Positions 1 to 7,537 of a stretch of 13,843 bases of DNA are shown here, in pieces. A program made the translations under genes and the position numbers. Under the pieces are notes generated by a model. The model saw only the letters and a list, made by a program, of their open reading frames with translations. It made no database searches and was not told where the DNA came from. The DNA lies in NCBI GenBank assembly GCA_020441345.1, contig JAGRMK010000409.1, positions 1 to 13,843 on the forward strand, read 5' to 3'. Position 1 is the first letter of the stretch; the number at the start of each line of letters is the position of its first letter. The DNA comes from Paracoccaceae bacterium. Its GTDB lineage: Bacteria > Pseudomonadota > Alphaproteobacteria > Rhodobacterales > Rhodobacteraceae.

Positions 1-17
1 CCACTTCCGGCACTGAA

Positions 18-509
18 ATGCGGTTTGCGACGCTGATAACCCTGGCCCTTCTGGCGCTGGACCAGGTGCTGAAATGGGCCGTGGTGGTTGGTCTGAACCT
101 GCGCGAGGTGCTGTATATCGAGGTATTGCCACCCTGGTTCACCCTGACGATGGCCTGGAACCGGGGCGTCAACTTTGGCCTGTTCGCCGCAGATTCGGCC
201 TGGCTGCAATATGCGCTGGTGGCGCTGGCCGTGGCAGTGACCGCCTGGGTCTGGTTCTGGGTGCGCCGCGACGGGGCGCGTCCGATGATGCAGGTCGCGC
301 TGGGGTTTCTGGCCGGTGGCGCGCTGGGCAATGCCATCGACCGCCTGATCTGGGGCGCGGTGGCCGATTTTCTCAATGTGACCTGTTGCGGCTGGATCAA
401 TCCCTGGGCGTTCAACGTCGCCGATATCGCGATCTTTATCGGCGCATTCGGGCTTATCCTGGCCTCGGGCGGCAAAACGCCCCGTGACGATCGCGCGGGC
501 TTGCGCTAA
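18..509 (+). CDS. lspA: Lipoprotein signal peptidase (signal peptidase II)
   Basis: This inner-membrane aspartyl protease (family A8) removes the signal peptide from diacylglyceryl-modified prolipoproteins. The 163-aa product has the usual family length and four hydrophobic stretches, at roughly residues 4-26, 63-82, 92-112 and 132-150. Family motifs are visible: LDQVLK at 14-19, WNRGVNFG at 47-54, GNAIDRL at 104-110, and the two blocks with the catalytic aspartates, VADFLN (D117) and FNVADIAIF (D136). The ATG at 18 is chosen because it gives the normal N-terminus directly before the first membrane segment. No strong Shine-Dalgarno is visible in the 17 bases before it. A TGA at 14-16 could be the stop of an upstream gene, which would imply tight coupling, but too little sequence remains to tell. 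The next gene encodes a lipoprotein, a possible client of this enzyme. Confidence 0.96.
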   Translation: MRFATLITLALLALDQVLKWAVVVGLNLREVLYIEVLPPWFTLTMAWNRGVNFGLFAADSAWLQYALVALAVAVTAWVWFWVRRDGARPMMQVALGFLAGGALGNAIDRLIWGAVADFLNVTCCGWINPWAFNVADIAIFIGAFGLILASGGKTPRDDRAGLR

Positions 510-543
510 ACACGGGTCAACCTCTGACCATCTGGGATCCGGG

Positions 544-1071
544 ATGACGCTGTATCGACTTAGTGCCGTTGCCATGCTTGGCGTGTTCACGCTTACCGCG
601 TGCTCGCAGGGCAATGAGGCACCGCGCCTGATGAACCTGCGGGCTTCGCAAGCCGGGCCGGACGAATTCTCGATCCTGCCCACCGGCCCGTTGCAGGCGC
701 CGCCAGATTTCAACCAGCTTCCCGCACCGACGCCGGGAGGGTCCAATCTGGTTGACCCCGATCCGCGCGCGCAGGCCGTTTCCGCCCTGGGGGGCCGTGT
801 TTCGGCCGAACGCACGCAGGGCATTCCTTCGGCGGATGCCGGGCTTGTCCAATATGTCGGACGTCAGGGTGTGGCCGAGGGCATCCGCGAGACGCTGGCC
901 GCCGAGGATTTGCAAACCCGCCGCGACGGGGCGCCGCGCGTGCTGGAGCGGTTGCTCAATACCAACGTCTATCGCCAGGCCTACGAGGACCAGATCCTCG
1001 ACCCGCAGGAAGAGTTGCGCCGCTGGCGTGCCCGCGGGGTTCGGACGCCTTCCGCCCCACCTGCGGACTGA
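544..1071 (+). CDS. DUF3035 family outer-membrane lipoprotein (possible BamF-like)
   Basis: This is a predicted lipoprotein of 175 aa. The start at 544 puts a lipoprotein signal sequence at the N-terminus: a hydrophobic run at residues 7-17, then the lipobox LTAC with the modified Cys at residue 20. An in-frame ATG at 484 would add 20 residues, overlap the end of lspA and bury the signal peptide, so it is rejected. The mature part has the DUF3035 pattern: a DEFSILPTGPLQAPPDF segment near residues 40-56, then proline-rich sequence and a charged C-terminal half with no membrane segment. From memory, this Pfam family has been linked to BamF of the alphaproteobacterial beta-barrel assembly machinery; I have not verified that. 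The residue after the lipobox Cys is Ser, not Asp, which fits sorting to the outer membrane by Lol rules. The gene lies 34 bp after lspA and is probably co-transcribed with it. Confidence 0.82.
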   Translation: MTLYRLSAVAMLGVFTLTACSQGNEAPRLMNLRASQAGPDEFSILPTGPLQAPPDFNQLPAPTPGGSNLVDPDPRAQAVSALGGRVSAERTQGIPSADAGLVQYVGRQGVAEGIRETLAAEDLQTRRDGAPRVLERLLNTNVYRQAYEDQILDPQEELRRWRARGVRTPSAPPAD

Positions 1072-1173
1072 TCGCCGCCCACCCGGCCCATCACATCTGC
1101 GCCAAGTGGCTTGCCGTGCCCCGCACGCGCGGTAAGTGTGCCTGTGTCGCCCTGTAGGACCGGAGCCATATCG

Positions 1174-2508
1174 ATGTTCAACCCCCTGCGCCCGCTTGCC
1201 GTCTCGCTCTGCGTGCTGGCCGCTACCCTGACCAGCGCCAGCGCCGATGACCCCCAGCGATTCAGCCTGGACAACGGAATGGAGGTCGTGGTGATCGAGG
1301 ATCATCGCGCGCCGGTCGTCGTGCACATGGTCTGGTATCGCGTAGGTGCCGCCGATGACCCCGCCGGGCATTCGGGTATCGCGCATTACCTCGAACACCT
1401 GATGTTCAAGGCAACCGACACCCTGGCAGAAGGTGAGTTTTCCGACACCGTCGAGGCCAACGGCGGCAGCGACAACGCCTTTACCTCTTGGGATTATACC
1501 GCGTATTTTCAACGTGTTGCCTCTGACCGCCTGGATCTGATGATGCAGATGGAGGCAGACCGCATGGTCAACCTGCGGCTGGACAGGTCCGATTGGCTGC
1601 CCGAACGCGACGTAATCCTGCGCGAGCGCGGTCAGACGCTGGAAAGCAGCCCCGACCGGGTGTTCGGCGAACAGATGCGCGCCGCGCTGTTCCAGAATCA
1701 CCCCTACGGCCGCCCGATCATCGGCTGGCGCCATGAAATCGCGGCTCTGACCGGCGATATCGCGACCGAATTCTATCGCGTCCATTACGCGCCCAACAAC
1801 GCGATCCTGGTGGTCGCAGGCGACGTGAACGCCGATGAGGTTCTGGCACTGGCGCAACAATACTACGGTGTGATCCCCCCGGTCGCGGGCATCCCCGCAC
1901 GGGCGCGCCCCACCGAACCGCCGCAAATGGCTGAACGCCGCCTGATCATGCGCGACGCGCGGGTCGGGCAGCCTTATGTCAACCGCCTCTATCTGGCGCC
2001 CAATCGCCGACCAGGCGACCAGCGCGAAGCCGCCGCATTCCAGTTGCTGGCCGCGTTGCTGGGCGGCAGTTCGCAGACCTCGGTGCTGGAACGCCGCCTG
2101 ACCTATGACGAAGGGGTCTCGCTGGGGGCCTGGGCGGGGTATAATGGCGACGCCATCGACCACGGCTCGTTTTCGCTGGGAATCGTGCCGGTGCCGGGCG
2201 TGTCGATGCAGAACGCCGAGGATGCGCTGGACCGGGTGCTCGCCGAGTTCATCGAAACCGGCGTTGACGCCGATCAGCTGGACCGCGTGCGGATGCAGCT
2301 GCGTGCCGAAGCAATCTATCAGGAAGACGACACCCAATCCCGCGCGCGCTCCATCGGCGCGGATCTGACCGTCGGACTGACGCTGCAAGACAGCGAAGAC
2401 TGGATCGACCTGTTGCAATCGATCACCGCAGAAGAGGTGATCGACGCTGCCCGCGCGCTGGACCGCCGTCAGTCCGTGACCGGTTGGCTGATGAAAGAGG
2501 AAGCGTGA
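1174..2508 (+). CDS. Secreted M16 zinc metallopeptidase (catalytic subunit)
   Basis: This is a pitrilysin/MPP-like M16 peptidase of 444 aa, the normal size for the short M16B/C type. Residues 1-24 form a Sec signal peptide, with a hydrophobic stretch and an ASA cleavage region before DDPQRF, so the protein should be periplasmic. The inverted zinc motif HYLEH is present (H71, E74, H75), and the third ligand E151 sits in the ERDVILRER segment, 76 residues after H75, as the family expects. The C-terminal half is the second M16 domain. The ATG at 1174 is supported by GGAG at 1162-1165, 8 bases upstream; an in-frame ATG at 1111 would spoil the signal peptide. The stop overlaps the start of the next gene by one base (TGATG), so the two M16 proteins are translationally coupled and probably form a heterodimer. 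The substrate cannot be read from sequence. Confidence 0.93.
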   Translation: MFNPLRPLAVSLCVLAATLTSASADDPQRFSLDNGMEVVVIEDHRAPVVVHMVWYRVGAADDPAGHSGIAHYLEHLMFKATDTLAEGEFSDTVEANGGSDNAFTSWDYTAYFQRVASDRLDLMMQMEADRMVNLRLDRSDWLPERDVILRERGQTLESSPDRVFGEQMRAALFQNHPYGRPIIGWRHEIAALTGDIATEFYRVHYAPNNAILVVAGDVNADEVLALAQQYYGVIPPVAGIPARARPTEPPQMAERRLIMRDARVGQPYVNRLYLAPNRRPGDQREAAAFQLLAALLGGSSQTSVLERRLTYDEGVSLGAWAGYNGDAIDHGSFSLGIVPVPGVSMQNAEDALDRVLAEFIETGVDADQLDRVRMQLRAEAIYQEDDTQSRARSIGADLTVGLTLQDSEDWIDLLQSITAEEVIDAARALDRRQSVTGWLMKEEA

Positions 2509-3809
2509 TGCGACTGCTCCTGAGCCTTGCGCTGGCCCTCGGGCTGGCCACCCCTGCACTGGCCACGATCGACATCCAGCCCGTCACCTCGCCACAGGGC
2601 CGCAGCGCCTGGTTGGTCGAAGAACACTCGATCCCCTTCGTGTCCATCGAAGTCATCTTCGCCGGTGGTGCCTCGGTCGATCCTGCGGACCGCGCCGGGG
2701 CTGTCGCCTTGATGACTGCGCTTCTGAACGAGGGGGCGGGCGATCTGGATTCCCAGGGCTACGCCGCCGCGTTGGAATCGCTGGCCGGCAGCGTCAGCTT
2801 CGATTCAGGCCGCGACCAGGTGTCGATGACCATCCGCGCCCTGACCGAAAACCGCGACCAGGTGGTCGATCTGGCGATTCTCGCGCTCACCGAGGCGCGG
2901 TTCGACGACCAGAGCATCGACCGCGTGCGGGCGCAGATGGTTGCCTCGCTCGAGCGCTCGGCCCGCGACCCCAATACCATCGCCCAGCAGGTCTATGCCG
3001 AACTGGGCTATGACGGCCACGCCTATGCCCGCGCCAGCGACGGCACGCCCGACAGCGTGGCCCTGATCACCCGCGACGAGATCCTCGATGCGCACCGCGC
3101 GGCGTTTTCCAGCGATCTGGCCTATATCGGCGCGGCGGGCGATATCACCGCCGAAGATCTGGGTCTGATCGTAGACCGCATCCTGGGCGACCTGCCGGCG
3201 GCGAACGCCCCCTTGCCCATGTATCGCAGCTATGCCGCCGAACCCGGCGTCACCATCGTTGACCACCCCGGCCCGCAATCGGTGATCCAGTTCGGGCACG
3301 CAGGCATCCCGTGGAACGACGACGATTTCATGCCGGCCTATATCCTCAACGAGATCTTCGGCGGTGGCGGCTTCAACTCTCGCCTGATGACCGAAATCCG
3401 CGAGGAACGCGGGCTGACCTATGGCATCTATACCTCGTTGGCCTCGTTCCGATTCGGCGACAGCTTCGTGGGGCGCTTCTCGACCGCCAACGAAACCGCG
3501 GGCGAGGCGCTGGCGCTGGTCCGCGAACAGTTCGAATGGCTGGCGAATGGCGGCATCACGCAAGAGGATCTGAGCCGCGCGCAGACCTATCTGACCGGTG
3601 CCTATCCGCTACGCTTCGACGGCAACGAATCGATCGCCAGCATTCTGGCCTCGATGCAGTTCCAGTCCTTTCCGCTGGATTATGTGAATGTGCGCAACGA
3701 TCTGGTGCGGGCGGTGACGCTGGACGATATCCAGCGCGTTGCCGCACGGCTTGCCGCCCCCGAAGCGTTGCGCTTCGTGGTCGTCGGACAGCCGCAAGGC
3801 ATCGAGTGA
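2508..3809 (+). CDS. Secreted M16-like protein lacking the zinc motif (partner subunit)
   Basis: This is an M16-family protein of 433 aa with a Sec signal peptide (residues 1-19, ending in ALA). Where an active M16 enzyme has HxxEH, this protein has MTALLNEGAGD, so both zinc histidines are missing and it should not bind catalytic zinc. The C-terminal domain keeps a strongly conserved block, GGGGFNSRLMTEIREERGLTYG, with R292, R301 and Y305. In heterodimeric bacterial M16B enzymes, conserved Arg/Tyr residues of the non-zinc subunit complete the active site of its partner. By inference this protein pairs with the preceding zinc-bearing subunit. The ATG at 2508 overlaps the stop of the upstream gene; an in-frame ATG at 2484 would lie inside that gene and disrupt the signal sequence. 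A 28-bp gap separates it from mutL. Confidence 0.92.
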   Translation: MRLLLSLALALGLATPALATIDIQPVTSPQGRSAWLVEEHSIPFVSIEVIFAGGASVDPADRAGAVALMTALLNEGAGDLDSQGYAAALESLAGSVSFDSGRDQVSMTIRALTENRDQVVDLAILALTEARFDDQSIDRVRAQMVASLERSARDPNTIAQQVYAELGYDGHAYARASDGTPDSVALITRDEILDAHRAAFSSDLAYIGAAGDITAEDLGLIVDRILGDLPAANAPLPMYRSYAAEPGVTIVDHPGPQSVIQFGHAGIPWNDDDFMPAYILNEIFGGGGFNSRLMTEIREERGLTYGIYTSLASFRFGDSFVGRFSTANETAGEALALVREQFEWLANGGITQEDLSRAQTYLTGAYPLRFDGNESIASILASMQFQSFPLDYVNVRNDLVRAVTLDDIQRVAARLAAPEALRFVVVGQPQGIE

Positions 3810-3837
3810 TCGCTTTTCCAAGGGCGGGTGACATGCT

Positions 3838-5712
3838 ATGCCTAGTGGCATGCACGCCACTCGCCCCAAGATAAGCCAGACACGCGCCGCGATTCGTCAG
3901 CTCGACGAAACCGCCGCCAACCGCATCGCCGCCGGTGAGGTGGTCGAACGCCCCGCCTCGGCGGTCAAGGAACTGGTGGAAAACGCGCTCGATGCCGGGG
4001 CCGCGCGGGTCCGCGTGGAGTATGCCGGCGGCGGCAAGACGCTGATCCGGGTGATCGACGACGGCAGCGGCATGACGGCCCAGGATCTGCCTCTGGCGAT
4101 GAGCCGCCACGCCACATCGAAGATCGACGGATCGGATCTCTTGAACATCCACACCTTCGGCTTTCGCGGCGAGGCCCTGCCTTCGCTGGGCGCGGTCGGG
4201 CGGTTGACGATCAGCAGCCGCACCGCCGACTCCGAAGGCGCGGAGATCACCGTCACGGCGGGTCGAATCGGCCCGGTGCGCCCCGCCGCGCGCACGCTGG
4301 GCACCCAGGTCGATCTGCGCGATCTGTTCTTTGCCACCCCCGCGCGGCTCAAATTCATGCGCACAGACCGCGCCGAGGCGCAGGCCATCGTTGACACCCT
4401 GCGGCGTCTCGCCATGGCCGAACCCTATGTCGGCTTTACCCTGACCGACCTCGACGGCGACCGCGTGGTGCTGCGGCTCGATGCCGAACAAGGCGAGCTT
4501 TTCGACGCGCTGGAGGCCCGGCTGGCAACTCTGATGGGGCGCGAGTTTACCGACAACGCCCTGCGGCTGGATACCGAACGCGAAGGCGTGCGCCTGTCGG
4601 GTTACGCTGCCTTGCCGACCTATTCGCGCGGCTCGTCGGTGGCGCAATACCTGTTCGTCAATGGCCGACCGGTGCGCGACAAGATGTTGCTGGGGGCGCT
4701 GCGGGCCGCCTATTCCGACGTTCTGGCACGAGACCGGCACCCCGCCGCCGCGCTGTTCCTCGATTGCGACCCGGAACTGGTGGATGTCAACGTCCACCCG
4801 GCCAAGGCCGAGGTCCGGTTTCGCGACCCGGGCGTGGTGCGCGGGTTGGTTGTTTCGGGGATTCGGCACGCCCTGGCCGAGGCCGGGCATCGCGCCTCGG
4901 GCACGGTGGCAACGGCAACGCTGGGCGCGATGCGCCCCGAACCCACCGGCCCGCGCATCTGGCAGATGGATTACGCCAGCAGGCCCGGCTATGGCCCCGG
5001 AGCTGGTGCGGTGCAGAATGCTTATGCCGCCCAGGCACCCGCCCATGACGCCGACGGGGTGATCGACCCGCAAGGATTTGCCGATGCCCCCGCCCCCTTT
5101 GCCCGGATCGAGGCCGAAACCGGGCCGATTGAGGCCCCGCTGGGCGCCGCCCGTGCACAGGTGCATGAAAACTACATCATCGCCCAGACGCAGGACGGCA
5201 TCGTCATCGTCGATCAGCACGCCGCGCACGAACGGCTCGTCTATGAACGCCTCAAGCGCCAGATGGCCGAAACCGGTGTGCCCGCGCAGGCCCTGCTTAT
5301 CCCCGAGATTGTGCCGCTGTCATCCGGCGACGCCCAGCGCCTGCTGGATCACGCCGAGGCGCTGGACCAGATGGGGCTGGTGATCGAGGCGTTCGGCGGC
5401 GATGCCATCGCCGTGCGCGAGACCCCCGCCGCGCTGGGCACCGTGAACGCACGCAAGCTGGTGCTGGATATTCTGGACGAACTGGCGGACCTGGGCCAGT
5501 CGGGCACGCTGCGCAGCCGGATAGATGCGGTTCTGAGCCGTATGGCGTGCCACGGCTCGATCCGCTCTGGCCGCCAGATGCGCGGCGAGGAAATGAACGC
5601 CCTCCTGCGCGAAATGGAGGCAACGCCGCTGTCGGGCCAGTGCAACCACGGGCGCCCGACCTATGTAGAGCTGAAACTCGGCGACATAGAAAAGCTGTTC
5701 GGGCGGCGATGA
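3838..5712 (+). CDS. mutL: DNA mismatch repair endonuclease MutL
   Basis: MutL couples mismatch recognition by MutS to strand incision and excision. The 624-aa product has the N-terminal GHKL ATPase domain: AANRIAAGEVVERPASAVKE, the ENALDAG motif with catalytic E48 and N49, DDGSGM, and the ATSKI and FGFRGEAL lid motifs. A variable linker lies around residues 350-430. The C-terminal dimerisation domain carries the metal-binding endonuclease motif DQHAAHERLVYE (D459-E470, matching DQHAx2Ex4E), plus ACHGSIRSG and GQCNHGRPT near the end. This is the nuclease-active, MutH-independent type usual in alphaproteobacteria. The start is uncertain: ATG codons at 3838 and 3850 are both in frame, and the closest purine-rich sequence (AAGGGCGGGTG) is rather far upstream. 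The stop overlaps the rmuC start (ATGA). Confidence 0.97.
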   Translation: MPSGMHATRPKISQTRAAIRQLDETAANRIAAGEVVERPASAVKELVENALDAGAARVRVEYAGGGKTLIRVIDDGSGMTAQDLPLAMSRHATSKIDGSDLLNIHTFGFRGEALPSLGAVGRLTISSRTADSEGAEITVTAGRIGPVRPAARTLGTQVDLRDLFFATPARLKFMRTDRAEAQAIVDTLRRLAMAEPYVGFTLTDLDGDRVVLRLDAEQGELFDALEARLATLMGREFTDNALRLDTEREGVRLSGYAALPTYSRGSSVAQYLFVNGRPVRDKMLLGALRAAYSDVLARDRHPAAALFLDCDPELVDVNVHPAKAEVRFRDPGVVRGLVVSGIRHALAEAGHRASGTVATATLGAMRPEPTGPRIWQMDYASRPGYGPGAGAVQNAYAAQAPAHDADGVIDPQGFADAPAPFARIEAETGPIEAPLGAARAQVHENYIIAQTQDGIVIVDQHAAHERLVYERLKRQMAETGVPAQALLIPEIVPLSSGDAQRLLDHAEALDQMGLVIEAFGGDAIAVRETPAALGTVNARKLVLDILDELADLGQSGTLRSRIDAVLSRMACHGSIRSGRQMRGEEMNALLREMEATPLSGQCNHGRPTYVELKLGDIEKLFGRR

Positions 5713-6821
5713 CCGGCCAGATTGACCTGACCGACCCGCTGGTGCTGGGCGGGATTGCCGCGGCGCTGGTGTTGCTGATCCTGCTCTTGGTGCTGAACGC
5801 GGCGCTGAAGGCCGCGCGCGTGGTGCAGCCGCTGCATTGGCAGATGACGCAGCTAGGCCAGCGCGTGCAATCGCTGTCGGACGGGCAACAGCATCTGGCG
5901 GGCGGATTGCACCATGTCTCCGAGGCACAGGCCAAGGCACAAGGCCAGATGATCCAGATGGTCGAGCAGCGCCTGGCCGAAGTGGCAGAGCTGATGTCAG
6001 AGTCCCTGCAGGGCAACGCGGTACGCACCGCGCGCAGTCTGGGTGATCTGCATGCGCGGCTGGAGGCGATCGACAAGGCGCAAGCCAATATCGAGAAACT
6101 GTCCGGTAACGTCCTGTCATTGCAGGACATCCTGTCAAACAAGCAGACCCGCGGCGCGTTCGGCGAGATCCAGTTGCACGACATCGTGCAGCGCGCCCTG
6201 CCCAGCGATGCCTACACGATGCAAGCGACGCTTTCGAACGGGAAACGCGCCGACTGCCTGGTGCATCTGCCCAAACCGCCGGGCGCGATCGCCATCGATG
6301 CCAAGTTTCCGCTGGAAGCCTATGAGGCCCTGCGCAACGCCTCGAACGACGCCGAGACCGCCGAAGCCCGGCGCCAGATGCGCACCGCACTGCGCCATCA
6401 TATCCGGGCGATTTCCGAGAGATACATTCTGCACGGGGAAACCGCCGATGGCGCGCTGATGTTCCTGCCTTCGGAAGCGGTTTATGCCGAATTGCACGCG
6501 AATTTCCCGGAAATCGTGCGCGAGGGGTTCACCGCCCGCGTCTGGATCGTGTCCCCGACAACCTGCATGGCGACACTGAACACGATGCGCGAACAGGCCG
6601 GCGCGATCCGGCGAGAGCTGGGTGAGCTTTACAAGGATATCGAACGGCTGGGCGTGCGGGTCGAAAACCTGGACCGTCATTTCGCGCAGGCCGCAAAGGA
6701 CGTGTCTGAAATCCGCATCTCGGCCGACAAGGCCGGCCGCCGCGCGCGGCGACTGGACAATTTCGACTTTGAAGAGCTGTCGCCCGACGCTGCTGCACCG
6801 GTGCTGCCGGACAAAGTGTAA
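5709..6821 (+). CDS. rmuC: DNA recombination protein RmuC homologue
   Basis: This is an RmuC family protein of 370 aa. RmuC limits inversions between short inverted repeats in E. coli; its fold contains a restriction-endonuclease-like core and its exact reaction is unclear. A single N-terminal membrane segment (about residues 11-33) is followed by a long polar helical region (about 40-140) with coiled-coil character. The conserved RmuC domain then includes LSNKQTRGAFGEIQLHDIV, DCLVHLP, the AIDAKFPLEAYE block with the nuclease-like D-(x)-K pair, and FLPSEAVYAEL. The start at 5709 gives a 4-base ATGA overlap with mutL; an in-frame ATG at 5547 lies deep inside mutL and is rejected. The overlap suggests co-translation of two DNA-maintenance proteins. 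A hairpin element follows directly after the stop. Confidence 0.94.
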   Translation: MTGQIDLTDPLVLGGIAAALVLLILLLVLNAALKAARVVQPLHWQMTQLGQRVQSLSDGQQHLAGGLHHVSEAQAKAQGQMIQMVEQRLAEVAELMSESLQGNAVRTARSLGDLHARLEAIDKAQANIEKLSGNVLSLQDILSNKQTRGAFGEIQLHDIVQRALPSDAYTMQATLSNGKRADCLVHLPKPPGAIAIDAKFPLEAYEALRNASNDAETAEARRQMRTALRHHIRAISERYILHGETADGALMFLPSEAVYAELHANFPEIVREGFTARVWIVSPTTCMATLNTMREQAGAIRRELGELYKDIERLGVRVENLDRHFAQAAKDVSEIRISADKAGRRARRLDNFDFEELSPDAAAPVLPDKV

Positions 6822-6851
6822 GGGGGCGTTGCCCCCTCGGCCCTGCGGGCC
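6822..6851 (+). terminator. Tandem hairpins after rmuC
   Basis: Two GC-rich hairpins lie just after the rmuC stop: GGGGGC-GTT-GCCCCC (6822-6836) and GGCCC-TGC-GGGCC (6839-6851). They sit between the convergent rmuC and chrR genes, where a terminator is expected. No uninterrupted T run follows directly; the nearest is TTTT at 6866-6869, inside the adjacent repeat core. The structure is clear, but termination activity is inferred. Confidence 0.6.
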
Positions 6852-6854
6852 TCA

Positions 6855-6880
6855 CCCCCAGGATATTTTCAGAGCAAAGA
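6855..6880 (+). repeat. 3'-end repeat core, copy A
   Basis: The core reads CCCCCAGGATATTTTC followed by AGAGCAAAGA. It closely matches two other sites in the window (12098-12126 on + and 12152-12180 on -). In each copy it lies downstream of a gene, in that gene's orientation, after a GGGGC/GCCCC hairpin. I recall similar GGATATTT-type sequences as common at gene ends in Rhodobacteraceae. Function is unknown. It lies 5 bases from the end of chrR on the opposite strand. Confidence 0.7.
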
Positions 6881-6885
6881 TCGGG

Positions 6886-7524
6886 TCAGATCCTGACAAA
6901 GGGCTGCAAGAGGCGTGGGATCAGGCTGTTGAATCGCAGCGGGGCGTCGGTCACGGCCAGGCAGATGCAATCCTCGCCAGGCTCGGCGGTCGGAGTGTGG
7001 TTGACCTGCTGATCGGCGATTTCGATGTCGCCGCGGCCGAAGTGACCGTCTTCGTCGGAAAACGCACCTTGCAGAACCAGCGTCAGTTCAAGCCCGCGGT
7101 GCCCGTGATCGGGAACCGCCGTGCCGCCCGGAATGCGCAACAATCGCGCCGAAGCCTGCTTCGTGGTCGGCAGGATCGCCTGCTGCACACCGCCTCCGAT
7201 CGAGCGCCAGCGCACAGCGTCCAGATCGCCGCCGACGTAATCCTGCAACGGGCCGGGGAACACACCGCGCTTTCTGGGCGCGCGCTGCGCTGGCGGGGCC
7301 GCGTCGCGGATGCGGGCCAGCGTCGCGGCCAGGCTGTCGTCGGACAGGCCGACACCCTCGACGCTGTCGATCACCGCGCCACCCAGCGTATCGAAGCTTT
7401 CCATCCGTGCACGGCATTCGTCGCAGAGCGAGACATGGGTGGCAACGGCCAGATTATGCGCCTCGGGCAATTGCCCGGCGGAATAGGCCATCAACAGGCT
7501 GTCGGTCAGATGATGACGGATCAT
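6886..7524 (-). CDS. chrR: Anti-sigma factor ChrR (zinc-binding, cupin sensor)
   Basis: This protein binds and inhibits RpoE and releases it under singlet oxygen or related stress. The 212-aa product has the two-domain ChrR layout. The N-terminal anti-sigma domain holds the zinc site H5, H30, C34, C37 (HVSLCDEC). The C-terminal cupin domain holds a second putative zinc site: H140, H142, E146 (DHGHRGLE) and H176. These match the R. sphaeroides ChrR ligands (H6/H31/C35/C38 and H141/H143/E147/H177, from memory) with a constant one-residue offset. A Cys pair, C186 and C188, near the end also matches. The gene starts 13 bp after rpoE, and its Shine-Dalgarno (GAGGAAG) overlaps the rpoE TGA stop, so sigma and anti-sigma are translationally coupled. 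There is no N-terminal membrane segment, so it should be cytoplasmic. Confidence 0.95.
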   Translation of the reverse strand: MIRHHLTDSLLMAYSAGQLPEAHNLAVATHVSLCDECRARMESFDTLGGAVIDSVEGVGLSDDSLAATLARIRDAAPPAQRAPRKRGVFPGPLQDYVGGDLDAVRWRSIGGGVQQAILPTTKQASARLLRIPGGTAVPDHGHRGLELTLVLQGAFSDEDGHFGRGDIEIADQQVNHTPTAEPGEDCICLAVTDAPLRFNSLIPRLLQPFVRI

Positions 7525-7537
7525 CGCGGTTACTTCC

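Noticed and set aside
1072..1173. A possible sigma-70 promoter (TTGCCG upstream of GGTAAG) before the first M16 gene
   Set aside because: The -10 region does not resemble TATAAT and the match is no better than expected by chance.
517..2559. A 680-codon open frame on the minus strand antisense to the DUF3035 and M16 genes
   Set aside because: Its translation is low-complexity and rich in R, G, H and Q with no recognisable domain, and it lies opposite well-supported genes. Long antisense frames are expected in GC-rich DNA.
3556..5229. A 557-codon minus-strand frame opposite mutL
   Set aside because: It shows the same GC-driven shadow pattern; mutL motifs on the plus strand are unambiguous.
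5297..6390. Two overlapping minus-strand frames of about 300-350 codons opposite mutL and rmuC
   Set aside because: Composition is biased toward R, S, C and P, no family is recognisable, and both genes on the other strand carry clear motifs.
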